Shown here: piece by piece, positions 44,177 through 52,204 of the stretch
Layout: each line of letters opens with the position of its first letter
How positions within the stretch are numbered: the stretch's first letter is position 1
Source: Holophagales bacterium
GTDB taxonomy: Bacteria > Acidobacteriota > Thermoanaerobaculia > Multivoradales > Multivoraceae
Assembly: GCA_009837885.1 (NCBI GenBank)
Contig: VXSP01000046.1
Location: 81,240-145,239 of the forward strand
DNA length: 64,000 bases
Reading direction: 5' to 3'
Position numbers and translations under genes: made by a program
The notes under the pieces: model-generated
The model's database searches: none
What the model was told of the DNA's origin: nothing
What the model saw: the letters and a program-made list of their open reading frames with translations, nothing else

Positions 44177-46639
44177 ATGACCACCGCGAACGACACGCCC
44201 GCGCCGGCGGCCGCGCGTCTTATCGGCCGCCTTCTCTGGCCGGTGGTCGTAGGCGCCGGCGTTCTGGTGTTGACGCTCCGCTTCGCTGCTTGGCCAAGCC
44301 CAGGCAGCGTCGCCTGGCTCGACTCCCTCGCCCTACGAACCGCCGCCGACTTCGCCCTCGTGCGCGCGGCCTGGTGGGCCACTCTCGCTACCGCGCTCGT
44401 GGTCGCGGCGAACTTGATCCCCGCCGCGGTCCGACGCACTCTCGATCGCGGGGGCCGCGTCGCCGGCGCCGGCGTTCACCGCCGCCTCGGCCGGCTTCTC
44501 CGGGCGCTGCGCAGGATCCTCACGCTCCGCCTACTGGCCGCCCTCTCGGTCGGTTTCGGAGCCCTCCGGTGGGCCGGCCAGGTCCGGCCCTTTCCAGCGA
44601 CAGGCGACGATGCCGTTCTTGACTTCATCGCGTACCACGATCCCGCGGTCCACGCCCTCATCCGGGCCTGGCACGTCGCGGCACCCGGCGTCGTTGCGTT
44701 CGGAGGAGTCCTCCTCCTCTCCGGGGCGGCCCGCGTCTGGCTCGGTTCGCGAGCCGAGTCCGTCAAGCGCGGCCGCGGCGTCCTACCCCCTTGGCCGGCC
44801 TCCACCGCCGACGAGGCTCCCTCGCTGGTCCTTGGTGAACTCCATCACCCGATCGACGCGAAGGAGGCAAGCCGGCCCCAATGGCTCAGCATTCCCGAGC
44901 GCGGTCTCTACACCGGCATCGCCGTCTTCGGCGCTGTCGGTACCGGGAAGACCTCTGGGGCAATGCGGCCGTTCGCCGAGCAGCTCTTCTCCTGGCAGGC
45001 CCACGACCCCCAACGACGCGCCGCGGGCCTCGTCCTCGAGGTCAAGGGCGACTTCTGCCATGACATCCGCCAGCTCCTCGCGGACAACGGCCGCGAGGAC
45101 GACTACGTCGAGATCGCCCTGGGCGGCCGCTGGCAGTGGAACCCCCTCGACTCCGACATGGATAGCTACAGCCTCGCCTACTCCATTGCGACTCTCCTCA
45201 ACCAGCTCTTCGGCCGCGGAAAGGACCCCTTCTGGCAGCAGGCGTCCACGAACCTGGTCCGGTGGATCATCGAACTCCACCGCGTCTTCCCGGACCCCTG
45301 GGTGACGCTCCGCGACGTCTACCGCCTCACCATCGACCCGGAAGCCTTCGAGCGAAAGATCACGACCGCGCGCGCGCTCTGCGCTCCAGCGACACTCCAG
45401 CAGCGGATCCGGATCCCCGCCGAACACGCCGGCGCCACCAAGGGCTCCTTGTCGATCCTCACAATGGTCCACCCGGAACTCGAGGAGATTCCCTTCGAAC
45501 TTGGCCGCGGCGGCCAACTCACCGCCCCGGACAACGGCCGCCTGAGGAACCTCCTCGAGGAGCTCGGAGTCCCCTGGGAACCCGTGGCCACGCGCACACC
45601 GCCTCCCGACGACCGCCTAGCCCGCCTGGAGGCCGTCGAGCGCTGGTACCGCAACGACTGGATGGAACTGACGCCAAAGCTCCGCACCGCGATCGTCGAG
45701 GCCATCTCCGTCTTCCTTTCCATCTTCGACCTTCCGGACGTTGCCCGCCTCTTCTCGCCGCCCTCGCCGGCCGCGAACAGCCCTGATCTCGCCATAACCC
45801 CCGGGGAGATGGAGCAGACAGACCCCGATACGGAGCCTTCTGACGCCGATCGGGACGAACTGGCCACCGAAACGGACGGCCGCGTCGCCGGCGGAACGCT
45901 CGCACCGCTCCCGCCCCTGGCCGACCTGATCGAGGGCGGCAAGGTGGTCGCCCTCAACATGCCCGCGGGCGCGAATCCCGCCCTCGCCCGAGCGATCGGC
46001 GTCCTCCTAAAGAATGCCTGGCTACAGACCCTCTTGAGGAGGCCGGCCCAGATGAAGCGCAATCCCGATCGCTACTTCCGGCCGGCCGTCTTCCTCTGTG
46101 ACGAGTACCAGAGCTTCGCCACCGTCGGCGAGGACGATCCCTCAGGCGACGAGAAGTCCTTCGCGCTCACGCGCCAGTGCAAGTGCATTCCCATCGTCGC
46201 CACGCAGTCCATCGCTTCCCTCCGCTCCGTCCTTGCCGGCAACGACGCTTGGCGCACCCTGCTCCAGACGCTTCGAACTCGCATCTTCCTCACGCTCAGC
46301 GACGACAGCAGTGCCGACCTCGCCTCCAACATGTGCGGCAAGGTCGCCCGACTCTCCCCCTCCTACTCGTTCTCAGAGTCGAGCAAGCCCGGCTTCTCCC
46401 TCGTGGCCGCGCGCCCAGGCGGCGGCCAGGGCGGCAGCCTGGGCGCCAGCAAGACCTACAGAGAGCAACGCGAGCCGATGTTCCACCCGCGCACCTTCAC
46501 CCTCCTCCAGAACTACCAAGCGATCGCCTTGCCCTACGACGGCTCGAAGTCCCTGCCGGCAACCAGGCTCTACCTGAAGCCTCACTACCTTGCGCATGAC
46601 CGCTCTTACTGGCGTCAGCGCGACGCCGGCGAAATCTGA
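44177..46639 (+). CDS. virD4: VirD4/TraG-type coupling protein
   Basis: 820 residues. Several membrane helices in the first 200 residues, then the TraD/TraG ATPase: Walker A FGAVGTGKTSGAM (about residue 255), an LVLEVKGDF motif, Walker B VFLCDEYQSF (about 640) and CIPIVATQSIASL. It recruits the relaxase-DNA complex to the secretion channel. An acidic insert (about residues 545-575) is not typical. ATG 44177 is chosen; an upstream ATG at 44075 would lie inside the folded element. Confidence 0.92.
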   Translation: MTTANDTPAPAAARLIGRLLWPVVVGAGVLVLTLRFAAWPSPGSVAWLDSLALRTAADFALVRAAWWATLATALVVAANLIPAAVRRTLDRGGRVAGAGVHRRLGRLLRALRRILTLRLLAALSVGFGALRWAGQVRPFPATGDDAVLDFIAYHDPAVHALIRAWHVAAPGVVAFGGVLLLSGAARVWLGSRAESVKRGRGVLPPWPASTADEAPSLVLGELHHPIDAKEASRPQWLSIPERGLYTGIAVFGAVGTGKTSGAMRPFAEQLFSWQAHDPQRRAAGLVLEVKGDFCHDIRQLLADNGREDDYVEIALGGRWQWNPLDSDMDSYSLAYSIATLLNQLFGRGKDPFWQQASTNLVRWIIELHRVFPDPWVTLRDVYRLTIDPEAFERKITTARALCAPATLQQRIRIPAEHAGATKGSLSILTMVHPELEEIPFELGRGGQLTAPDNGRLRNLLEELGVPWEPVATRTPPPDDRLARLEAVERWYRNDWMELTPKLRTAIVEAISVFLSIFDLPDVARLFSPPSPAANSPDLAITPGEMEQTDPDTEPSDADRDELATETDGRVAGGTLAPLPPLADLIEGGKVVALNMPAGANPALARAIGVLLKNAWLQTLLRRPAQMKRNPDRYFRPAVFLCDEYQSFATVGEDDPSGDEKSFALTRQCKCIPIVATQSIASLRSVLAGNDAWRTLLQTLRTRIFLTLSDDSSADLASNMCGKVARLSPSYSFSESSKPGFSLVAARPGGGQGGSLGASKTYREQREPMFHPRTFTLLQNYQAIALPYDGSKSLPATRLYLKPHYLAHDRSYWRQRDAGEI

Positions 46640-46680
46640 GATTCCGTATTGACGATTCATACCGTCCGCACCGACACGCC

Positions 46681-47706
46681 ATGACCGACAGCCTCGCCAC
46701 CCTCAAGACCTTCCTTCCCGGCCTGGAAGAGCTACTCGAAGATCCGGAAGTGACCGAGATCATGATCAACGGCCCCTACAACGTCTGGACTGAGCGCGCC
46801 GGCAAGGCCCTCCAGCCGGTCGAGGCGCCCGCCCTCAATGAAGGCGCGCTCCGCCGCGCCGCCATCAGCATCGCGCGACCCCTGGGCCTCGATCCCAAGA
46901 CCGACCCGGCCTTGGACGCCCGGCTCGCGGACGGTTCCAGGGTGGCCATCACGACGCCGCCCGCCGCGCCCCACGTGGCGATCACCATCCGGCGCTTCGG
47001 CAACCGGTCCTTCTCGGTGCAGGACCTGGTCGAGAACGGGAGCCTCACCCCGGCCATTCTTGACGCCGCCAAGGACGCCCTCCGCAACCGTCAGAACATC
47101 CTTGTCAGTGGAGGCACGGGCAGCGGCAAGACCACGCTCCTCAATGCTCTCATCGAGCTGCTACCGCACCATGAGCGCATCGTCTCCATCGAAGACACCC
47201 TTGAGCTCCGCATCGAGCAGCCGAACACCGTCCGCTTCGAAGCCCGCGAGCTGGGCGCGGGCTCCCTGACCATCAGGGACCTCGTCAAGCACTCGCTCCG
47301 CCACCGACCCGATCACATCGTGGTCGGAGAAGTTCGTGGTCAGGAAGCCGCCGACCTCCTCCAGGCCCTCAACACGGGCCACGGCGGCTCCCTGACCACC
47401 GTTCACGCGAACAACGCCCGCGCCGCGCTCTCACGCCTGGCCAGCTGCGCCATGCAGGCCGGCGAACTCCCTTGGGAGGTTGTCTGCCGGAGCGTCGTGG
47501 ACGGCATCTCCCTCGTGCTCCACATGACCCGCGTCCAGGGCCGGCGCTACGTCGAGGAGTGCATCGCACTGCGAGGCTGGAACCCGGAAGACGAGTCCTG
47601 GAACATCGAGCCCATCGCCTCGCGGCCAACGGCCGTCCCGCCCCGGCCGAGAGCCTCGCGAGCGGTGAAGCGGAAGCGGCCCGCGGCCAAAGCCGCCGCC
47701 GGATGA
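46681..47706 (+). CDS. virB11: VirB11/TrbB hexameric ATPase
   Basis: 341 residues. N-terminal domain with DPEVTEIMINGPYNVW; Walker A SGGTGSGKTTLLNAL (about residue 144); Asp box SIEDTLELRI; Walker B-like HIVVGEVRGQEAADLLQALNTGHGG and LTTVHANNA His box. A basic C-terminal tail is added. It switches the system between pilus making and DNA transfer. Being at the end, after virD4, is unusual for trb operons, where trbB leads. Confidence 0.95.
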   Translation: MTDSLATLKTFLPGLEELLEDPEVTEIMINGPYNVWTERAGKALQPVEAPALNEGALRRAAISIARPLGLDPKTDPALDARLADGSRVAITTPPAAPHVAITIRRFGNRSFSVQDLVENGSLTPAILDAAKDALRNRQNILVSGGTGSGKTTLLNALIELLPHHERIVSIEDTLELRIEQPNTVRFEARELGAGSLTIRDLVKHSLRHRPDHIVVGEVRGQEAADLLQALNTGHGGSLTTVHANNARAALSRLASCAMQAGELPWEVVCRSVVDGISLVLHMTRVQGRRYVEECIALRGWNPEDESWNIEPIASRPTAVPPRPRASRAVKRKRPAAKAAAG

Positions 47707-48087
47707 CTCACGGCCCCTCCTCGGGGCCGCTCCCCGTGGAAGCGAGTGTCCCGGACGACCACTGTACGGCCGCAACGTCCGACGCCCTCCCGGTAGCCCT
47801 GCCACCTGACCGGCCCCTGGCCGTCTCCACTCCGACCCCGCCCTCCCCTGGCCCTACGTGGCCACCGGGTCCCGAATCGCCGAAGTCGCCTTGCCGGTGC
47901 GGACCTCTACTCTCCGGCCGCGAAGGTGGACAACAACGCGCGCCGCCGACGCCGTCGCCCCGCGGGCCGGCGCAAGGAGCCGCCAGAACCGCTTCGCGTC
48001 GGCCCGATGGGCCGTCTGTCACCCCCTTGCCTCGTGCCGGCTTCACCGCGGCGCGACGGCGCCTCTGCCGCATCCTCCTGTTGGGGC
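47707..48087. other. Intergenic region after virB11
   Basis: About 380 nt without a supported gene. A GC-rich hairpin CGGCCCC/GGGGCCG with loop TCCTC lies at 47711-47729, five bases after the virB11 stop, terminator-like in position but without a T-run. A proline-rich frame from 47703 (146 codons) runs through into the leader motif of the next gene and shows no domain. Confidence 0.5.
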
Positions 48088-48138
48088 GGGCCTGTTGCTC
48101 GCCGCCATATGGGGGTGAGCGGCGAAAGCCACAGACCC
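48088..48138 (+). ncRNA. Conserved leader motif, copy A
   Basis: Lies 24 nt upstream of the 48163 start codon. Stem 1 GGGCCTGT/ACAGACCC (one C-A mismatch), internal loop TGC/AAGCC, stem 2 TCGCCGC/GCGGCGA, 13-nt loop CATATGGGGGTGA. Nearly the same sequence and fold occur at 49967-50017. An ACCC directly before the AAGGAGG ribosome site could pair with the loop GGGT, suggesting control of translation. Confidence 0.65.
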
Positions 48139-48162
48139 ACTAACCCAAGGAGGAATCAGAAC

Positions 48163-48423
48163 ATGTCCACCAACAACGCGCCCATCGAGGAAGTCCGTAT
48201 CGGAACCGTCAAGGCCGCCATCTGGCGGAACCAGACCGCGGACGACGGAGTCGTTCGCTACAACGTCACTTTCGGCAAGCTCTTCCGCTCCGCCGAGGAC
48301 GGCAAGTGGCAGACCTCCCGGAGCTTCGGCCGCGACGACCTCCTGGTCCTCGCCAAGGTGGCCGACCGGGTCCACACCCGCATCCACGAGCTGCAGGAGC
48401 AGCCCGCGGAGGACGACGTCTAG
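48163..48423 (+). CDS. Small conserved-type accessory protein
   Basis: 86 residues: EEVRIGTVKAAIWRNQTADDG then a strand-rich YNVTFGKLFRSAEDGKWQTSRSFGRDDLLVLAKVADRVH. From memory, short proteins with this pattern recur on plasmids and conjugative elements without an assigned function, and the strand-then-helix order is reminiscent of PC4-like ssDNA-binding folds; that is a guess. AAGGAGG ribosome site 9 nt upstream, behind leader motif A. Confidence 0.7.
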   Translation: MSTNNAPIEEVRIGTVKAAIWRNQTADDGVVRYNVTFGKLFRSAEDGKWQTSRSFGRDDLLVLAKVADRVHTRIHELQEQPAEDDV

Positions 48424-48477
48424 GGGCGTCTCAACGCCGGCGGCGGCTTCGGCCGTCGCCGGCTAGGCTCCAACCTC

Positions 48478-48681
48478 ATGCCCAAGGTCCGCGACATCAT
48501 CCGCACCATTCGCCGCGACGGCTGGGAACTCGTCGCCACCAAGGGCAGCCACCGCCAGTATCGGCACCCGGCCAAGCCGGGCAAGGTGACCGTCCCCGGT
48601 AAACTCAGCGACGACATGCCTCCTGGCACCCGGAACAACATCCTTCGCCAGGCCGGCCTCAAGGAAGCGAGGAAGCAGTGA
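48478..48681 (+). CDS. hicA: HicA-type mRNA interferase toxin
   Basis: 67 residues, family length. The dsRBD-like HicA fold: VRDIIRTIRRDGWELVATKGSHRQYRHP with the catalytic His in the GSH motif, then KVTVPGKLSDDMPPGTRNNILRQAGL. HicA cleaves mRNA when not bound by HicB. It overlaps hicB by ATGA. Stabilises the element in its host. Confidence 0.92.
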   Translation: MPKVRDIIRTIRRDGWELVATKGSHRQYRHPAKPGKVTVPGKLSDDMPPGTRNNILRQAGLKEARKQ

Positions 48682-48890
48682 AGTACACCATCGTCATCGA
48701 GAAGACGCCCAACAACTACGCCGCCTACGCTCCCGACCTTCCTGGCTGCGGCACCACCGGCCCCACACGTGACGAGGTAATCCGGCTCATGCAAGAGGCC
48801 ATCGAGTTTCACCTCGAGGGCCTGCGGCGCGACGGCGAGCCCGTACCGCCGCCTCAGACCACCGCCGCCCAGGTCGACGTCGCCGCCTGA
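48678..48890 (+). CDS. hicB: HicB-type antitoxin
   Basis: 70 residues: MKYTIVIEKTPNNYAAYAPDLPGCGTTGPTRDEVIRLMQEAIEFHLEGLR, the HicB ferredoxin-like fold. The short C-terminal tail lacks an obvious DNA-binding domain, so autoregulation may need another protein. Coupled to hicA. Confidence 0.92.
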   Translation: MKYTIVIEKTPNNYAAYAPDLPGCGTTGPTRDEVIRLMQEAIEFHLEGLRRDGEPVPPPQTTAAQVDVAA

Positions 48891-48976
48891 CCGACGGCCT
48901 CAATCTGCGGGCCAGCCGCTCCAAGCAATCGAAGGTCGGCCCTCGACTGGGCGTCATTTGTCCCCAAGCCTCACTG

Positions 48977-49007
48977 TTGGCGTGTAAACAAGTTGCCTTG
49001 TGATACT
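48977..49007 (+). promoter_or_regulatory. Possible promoter of parA
   Basis: TTGGCG at 48977 and an extended -10 (TGT then GATACT) at 48999-49007, separated by 19 nt. Initiation about 7 nt after the -10 would leave a leader of only a few bases before the parA ATG at 49019, where no ribosome site is seen. The spacing is long, so this is tentative. Confidence 0.3.
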
Positions 49008-49018
49008 CTTCGCGAGTA

Positions 49019-49639
49019 ATGGAGGTCGTCGCCGTCATCGCCCAGAAGGGAGGCACCGGGAAGACCACTCTCGCCGTCAACCTCGCCGTTGCCGCCGAGC
49101 TGAGCGGCCGCACGGCCGCCATCATCGACCTTGATCCGCAGGCGACGGCCACCAGTTGGGGTGATCGCCGCGAAGCGCCGTCACCGGTGGTGCTCTCCGC
49201 TCAGCCGGCCCGACTCGGACAGATGCTGGCCGGGGCGACGCAGGGCGGAGCGGATCTCGTGCTCATCGACACGCCGCCCCACGCGGAGAGTGCCGCCCTG
49301 GCCGCGGCCAAGGCCTCGGGCCTGGTCCTCGTTCCGTGCCGTGCCGCCATCTTCGACCTTGAGACCGTGGCCACGACGATCGACCTCCTCGGCTACGCCG
49401 GCACGCCCGCCTTGAGCGTCCTGAACGCCGTCCCGTGGCGGGGCCCCAAAGGAGCCGAGGCGGCAAGCGTCATCACGGAGCTAGGGCTGGACGTCTGCTC
49501 CGCATCCCTCTGCCATCGCGTCGCCTTTGAACATGCCAGCGCCCGCTCGCTTGGCGTGCAGGAGCACGAACCACGCGGCAAGGCCGCGGTCGAGACACAG
49601 CAGGTTTACATGGCAGTCTGTAATCTCTTGAACTTGTGA
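49019..49639 (+). CDS. parA: ParA-family partition ATPase
   Basis: 206 residues, the short ParA class that lacks an N-terminal DNA-binding domain. Deviant Walker A KGGTGKTTLAVNLA, then IIDLDPQATATSWGDRR and LVLIDTPPHAESAA. It moves element DNA to daughter cells together with a centromere-binding partner. The ribbon-helix-helix gene right after it is the expected partner. Possession of a partition system suggests the element replicates as a plasmid at times. Confidence 0.9.
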   Translation: MEVVAVIAQKGGTGKTTLAVNLAVAAELSGRTAAIIDLDPQATATSWGDRREAPSPVVLSAQPARLGQMLAGATQGGADLVLIDTPPHAESAALAAAKASGLVLVPCRAAIFDLETVATTIDLLGYAGTPALSVLNAVPWRGPKGAEAASVITELGLDVCSASLCHRVAFEHASARSLGVQEHEPRGKAAVETQQVYMAVCNLLNL

Positions 49640-49652
49640 ACAGGAGCACACG

Positions 49653-49925
49653 ATGACTAGTAAGGGCGACCTCCGTGCAGCGATGCTACAGAAGGGCCGC
49701 CGGACGACGGAGCCTCCACCTCCCCGCGACTCCCGCTCGGGCCGAGCCGGAAAGTCCAACGTCACGGGATACTTCGATCCCGACGTGAAGCGTCAACTCC
49801 GCATCCTGGCCGCAGAGCACGACAGCACGATCCAGGATCTTCTCGGGGAGGCATTGAACGAACTCTTCGCCAAGCACGGCAAGCCCGAGATCGCACCGCG
49901 ACGGCGCGGGAAGAGCCGTCCTTGA
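49653..49925 (+). CDS. Ribbon-helix-helix DNA-binding protein, probable ParA partner
   Basis: 90 residues. A disordered, basic N-terminus (about 35 residues) is followed by KSNVTGYFDPDVKRQLRILAAEHDSTIQDLLGEALNELFAKHG, a ribbon-helix-helix domain of the ParG/plasmid-antitoxin type. Short ParA plus RHH protein is the layout of type Ib partition modules. AGGAG ribosome site upstream. Confidence 0.82.
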   Translation: MTSKGDLRAAMLQKGRRTTEPPPPRDSRSGRAGKSNVTGYFDPDVKRQLRILAAEHDSTIQDLLGEALNELFAKHGKPEIAPRRRGKSRP

Positions 49926-49966
49926 CGGTCGATCACGGGACACCCGAGCGTCCTTCACTTCGAGGC

Positions 49967-50017
49967 GGGCCTGTCCCTCGCCGCCAAGTGGGGGTGAGCG
50001 GCGAAAGCCACAGGCCC
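49967..50017 (+). ncRNA. Conserved leader motif, copy B
   Basis: Stem 1 GGGCCTGT/ACAGGCCC perfect 8 bp, internal loop CCC/AAGCC, stem 2 TCGCCGC/GCGGCGA, loop CAAGTGGGGGTGA. 26 nt upstream of the ATG at 50044, with the AAGGAG ribosome site in between. Loop GGGGT could pair with ACCCC at 50035-50039 just after the ribosome site. Compare copy A at 48088-48138. Confidence 0.65.
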
Positions 50018-50043
50018 GACAAACCGAAGGAGTAACCCCGAAG

Positions 50044-50601
50044 ATGTTCACCTTGCTCAAGCGCCTCGCAATCCTGGGCGCCCTCTGGCTAGCCGCGACT
50101 ATCGGCCTTCTCACCTACGTAAACACTCGTTCCGAGGAGCAGATCGCCGCCGATATCGAGAACATCGCCGGCCCGCTCGACGCTGCTCTGGCGTCTGCGT
50201 TCACCGGCTCCGCCCAGCCCGAACCTCTCCCGGTGGACGACGTCATGCGGGCCGAGACCGAAGCCACGCTCGCCGAGGTCGAAGCCCTCTACGACCAGCT
50301 CATCGCTACCCACCAGGCGCTCCAGGAAACTCACACGGACCAGTGGGAGAAGCGCTGGGCCGGCGACGCCGTCACCCTCGCACAGATGGCCAAAGAAAGC
50401 GCCATCGAGGCGATCGAGCTTCGCATCGGCGAGGTTGAGAATCCACCTCGCGCTCAGGACTACGACAACGAGCCCTGGGCGATCTCGAACCGACTTGATA
50501 CCGCACGCCGAGCCGCAGCTTCGCAAAAAGCATTCGTCCTGGAGGAACTCGCAACCGCTAGGGAGGAACTCGCGGCACTGAACGCCGGTCCGCGGCAGTA
50601 G
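50044..50601 (+). CDS. Hypothetical single-pass membrane coiled-coil protein
   Basis: 185 residues. An N-terminal membrane helix (LAILGALWLAATIGLLTYV) is followed by a mostly helical, acidic domain with heptad character (AETEATLAEVEALYDQLIATHQALQ and a C-terminal ASQKAFVLEELATAREELAAL). No family recognised. Translated behind leader motif B. Confidence 0.65.
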   Translation: MFTLLKRLAILGALWLAATIGLLTYVNTRSEEQIAADIENIAGPLDAALASAFTGSAQPEPLPVDDVMRAETEATLAEVEALYDQLIATHQALQETHTDQWEKRWAGDAVTLAQMAKESAIEAIELRIGEVENPPRAQDYDNEPWAISNRLDTARRAAASQKAFVLEELATAREELAALNAGPRQ

Positions 50602-51211
50602 ACGCCACCCTCCGTCCCCGGCCCGCGCAAAACCGCAGTGCTCGTCCTCGCGCCCAGCGCGAAGGAGCAGATCTGCTCTGTCCGGCGGTCAAGTGGAGTG
50701 CTGGACCTGGATTTCGCATCGCAGCATCGCGCGAATTGCCGTTCCAGGCACGGATCCGGGCCATCCGCGTCCGATAGCGCACGAAGTGTCAACCGGTGGC
50801 GCGCCGTGGTGGAGCGGCGTAAGTCGTTACGCCGCCTGCACTCAAGGGCCGAAACGGCGGCGGCGAGGGCAATTACGGCCATGGCCACTCCACCGTCCGA
50901 GGCCATCGCTGCGACGCACACACTGCGATGCACAACCCCCGGATCCGGGCTGACGTGGGGCCGGCTTGGCCCGTCGTGGAGCGGACCGTTCCAGCTGTCT
51001 CTCCGACAGCCTACCGCTTCGCTGACTCAGGAGACCCCGTAGAGGTTTCTCGTTCCAGGCTCTCCGTCGCTACATGGAGGGTCCAGACCCCCGGCGCGCC
51101 CACGGCTTGGACCTTCGCCGCCCCTTTGCCCCCGGAAACCGGGCCTCCCGCTTCACCACCCGCTACGGCGTGACGCCACCTAGCCGCCCCGCTGGAGGCG
51201 CGCTCCGCTCG
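50602..51211. other. Non-coding stretch with palindromes
   Basis: About 610 nt; open frames on both strands are short, overlap one another and show no domain. Two features stand out: a perfect 14-bp palindrome GAGCAGATCTGCTC at 50665-50678 and a perfect 9-bp hairpin GCGGCGTAA/TTACGCCGC with loop GTCG at 50814-50835. It may hold an operator or small RNA, or be decayed cargo. Confidence 0.5.
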
Positions 51212-52204
51212 TTAACTGTGTTGAAAGTGAGGGTTCCGCCCTGGCTTACGCTCCTGGCAGATCGCCTCGATGACGTCCGTACGCCAACATAGCCCCAGCG
51301 CCGCTTCGCTCTCCTTGGAACCAGCGCGACCGCTGTAGCAGCCCACGAACTGCGTGCCGCTCCCCATGAGTACAACGTCGTCCCTCTTCCAGAATCCGGG
51401 GGCCTTCATGTCGAACCCGCCATAGGGGTCCTTCATGTCCCAAGGTTGAAAGTGGCGAGCGAACACCGGAGCCCCTGACATTCCCGCTCGCGTCTGCGAG
51501 TCTATGAAGAAGGCCGGAACCTGGGAGCCGTCCACCTGCCCTCCGAAGTCGGACAGCTGGCCGCCAAGTTCAACATCGTAGTGAGGCTCCGACGCGATGT
51601 AGCCAGACTTCCAGAGCGGTAGGCCGAAGCCCACACTAAGGGCCTGGGGAAAGCCGATCACGAAGACAGTGCATCCAGGCTTCACCGGTATGTTCGGTTC
51701 GTCGATCCGGTTTGCCGCCTTGTGCATCCAGTCGGGACATGACGCGGGTTTCCCCATCGGGATCGCGACCACGTCACACGATGAACCGAGTTCCGGATGC
51801 TCGAACCACACCGGCTTCTCACCGTCATAGAGCGGAACGTCGTGCGGTGCGACCCCAAACCTGCCGCGGGCGCGGTCGCCAACCTCGTACGACGACAGCT
51901 TGGCCGTGAGTCTGATCGGCTCCACGAACGGGCATGCCAGAGGCTCCCCGTTGAGGAAGTGGCGGCCGCTGACGACGTGCCAGTTCGTGACGAGGAACGA
52001 GGCACCGCCGGTTTCGAAGAAGAACGCGCTAGCGGCCGATAGAGGGACTCTATCCTTGTCGCGCACCCGCACTTGAAACGGGCAGTTGGAGTACCTGCTC
52101 CTGACGCCGTGCTCTGGCACGGCCGCGAGCTTAGCTCGCAGGCCTCCACGTCGAATAGACGCCGTGGGATTCCGCTCGGCTCCCTTGACAATCGGGCGCG
52201 GCAA
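51212..52204 (-). CDS. Trypsin-like serine protease (element cargo)
   Basis: 330 residues with no signal peptide, so cytoplasmic. A chymotrypsin-fold triad is visible: His76 in LVTNWHVV, Asp144 in SSCDVVAIPM and Ser243 in RAGMSGAPVF. There are no PDZ domains. It is the only minus-strand gene of the element and has a more mixed codon use than the transfer genes. Stand-alone cytoplasmic trypsin-like proteases also occur in defence islands; role here unknown. The exact start is uncertain. Confidence 0.75.
   Translation of the reverse strand: MPRPIVKGAERNPTASIRRGGLRAKLAAVPEHGVRSRYSNCPFQVRVRDKDRVPLSAASAFFFETGGASFLVTNWHVVSGRHFLNGEPLACPFVEPIRLTAKLSSYEVGDRARGRFGVAPHDVPLYDGEKPVWFEHPELGSSCDVVAIPMGKPASCPDWMHKAANRIDEPNIPVKPGCTVFVIGFPQALSVGFGLPLWKSGYIASEPHYDVELGGQLSDFGGQVDGSQVPAFFIDSQTRAGMSGAPVFARHFQPWDMKDPYGGFDMKAPGFWKRDDVVLMGSGTQFVGCYSGRAGSKESEAALGLCWRTDVIEAICQERKPGRNPHFQHS

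Noticed and set aside
47711..47729. Intrinsic terminator after virB11
   Set aside because: The hairpin is strong and well placed, but no T-run follows it, so I only note it as a hairpin.
47703..48143. 146-codon frame starting in an ATGA overlap with the virB11 stop
   Set aside because: The product is low-complexity and proline/arginine-rich without any domain, and it runs through leader motif A, which is better explained as the 5' region of the 48163 gene.
50460..50933. 157-codon minus-strand frame over the end of the 50044 gene
   Set aside because: It overlaps a better-supported plus-strand gene for a third of its length, has no ribosome site and no recognisable domain.
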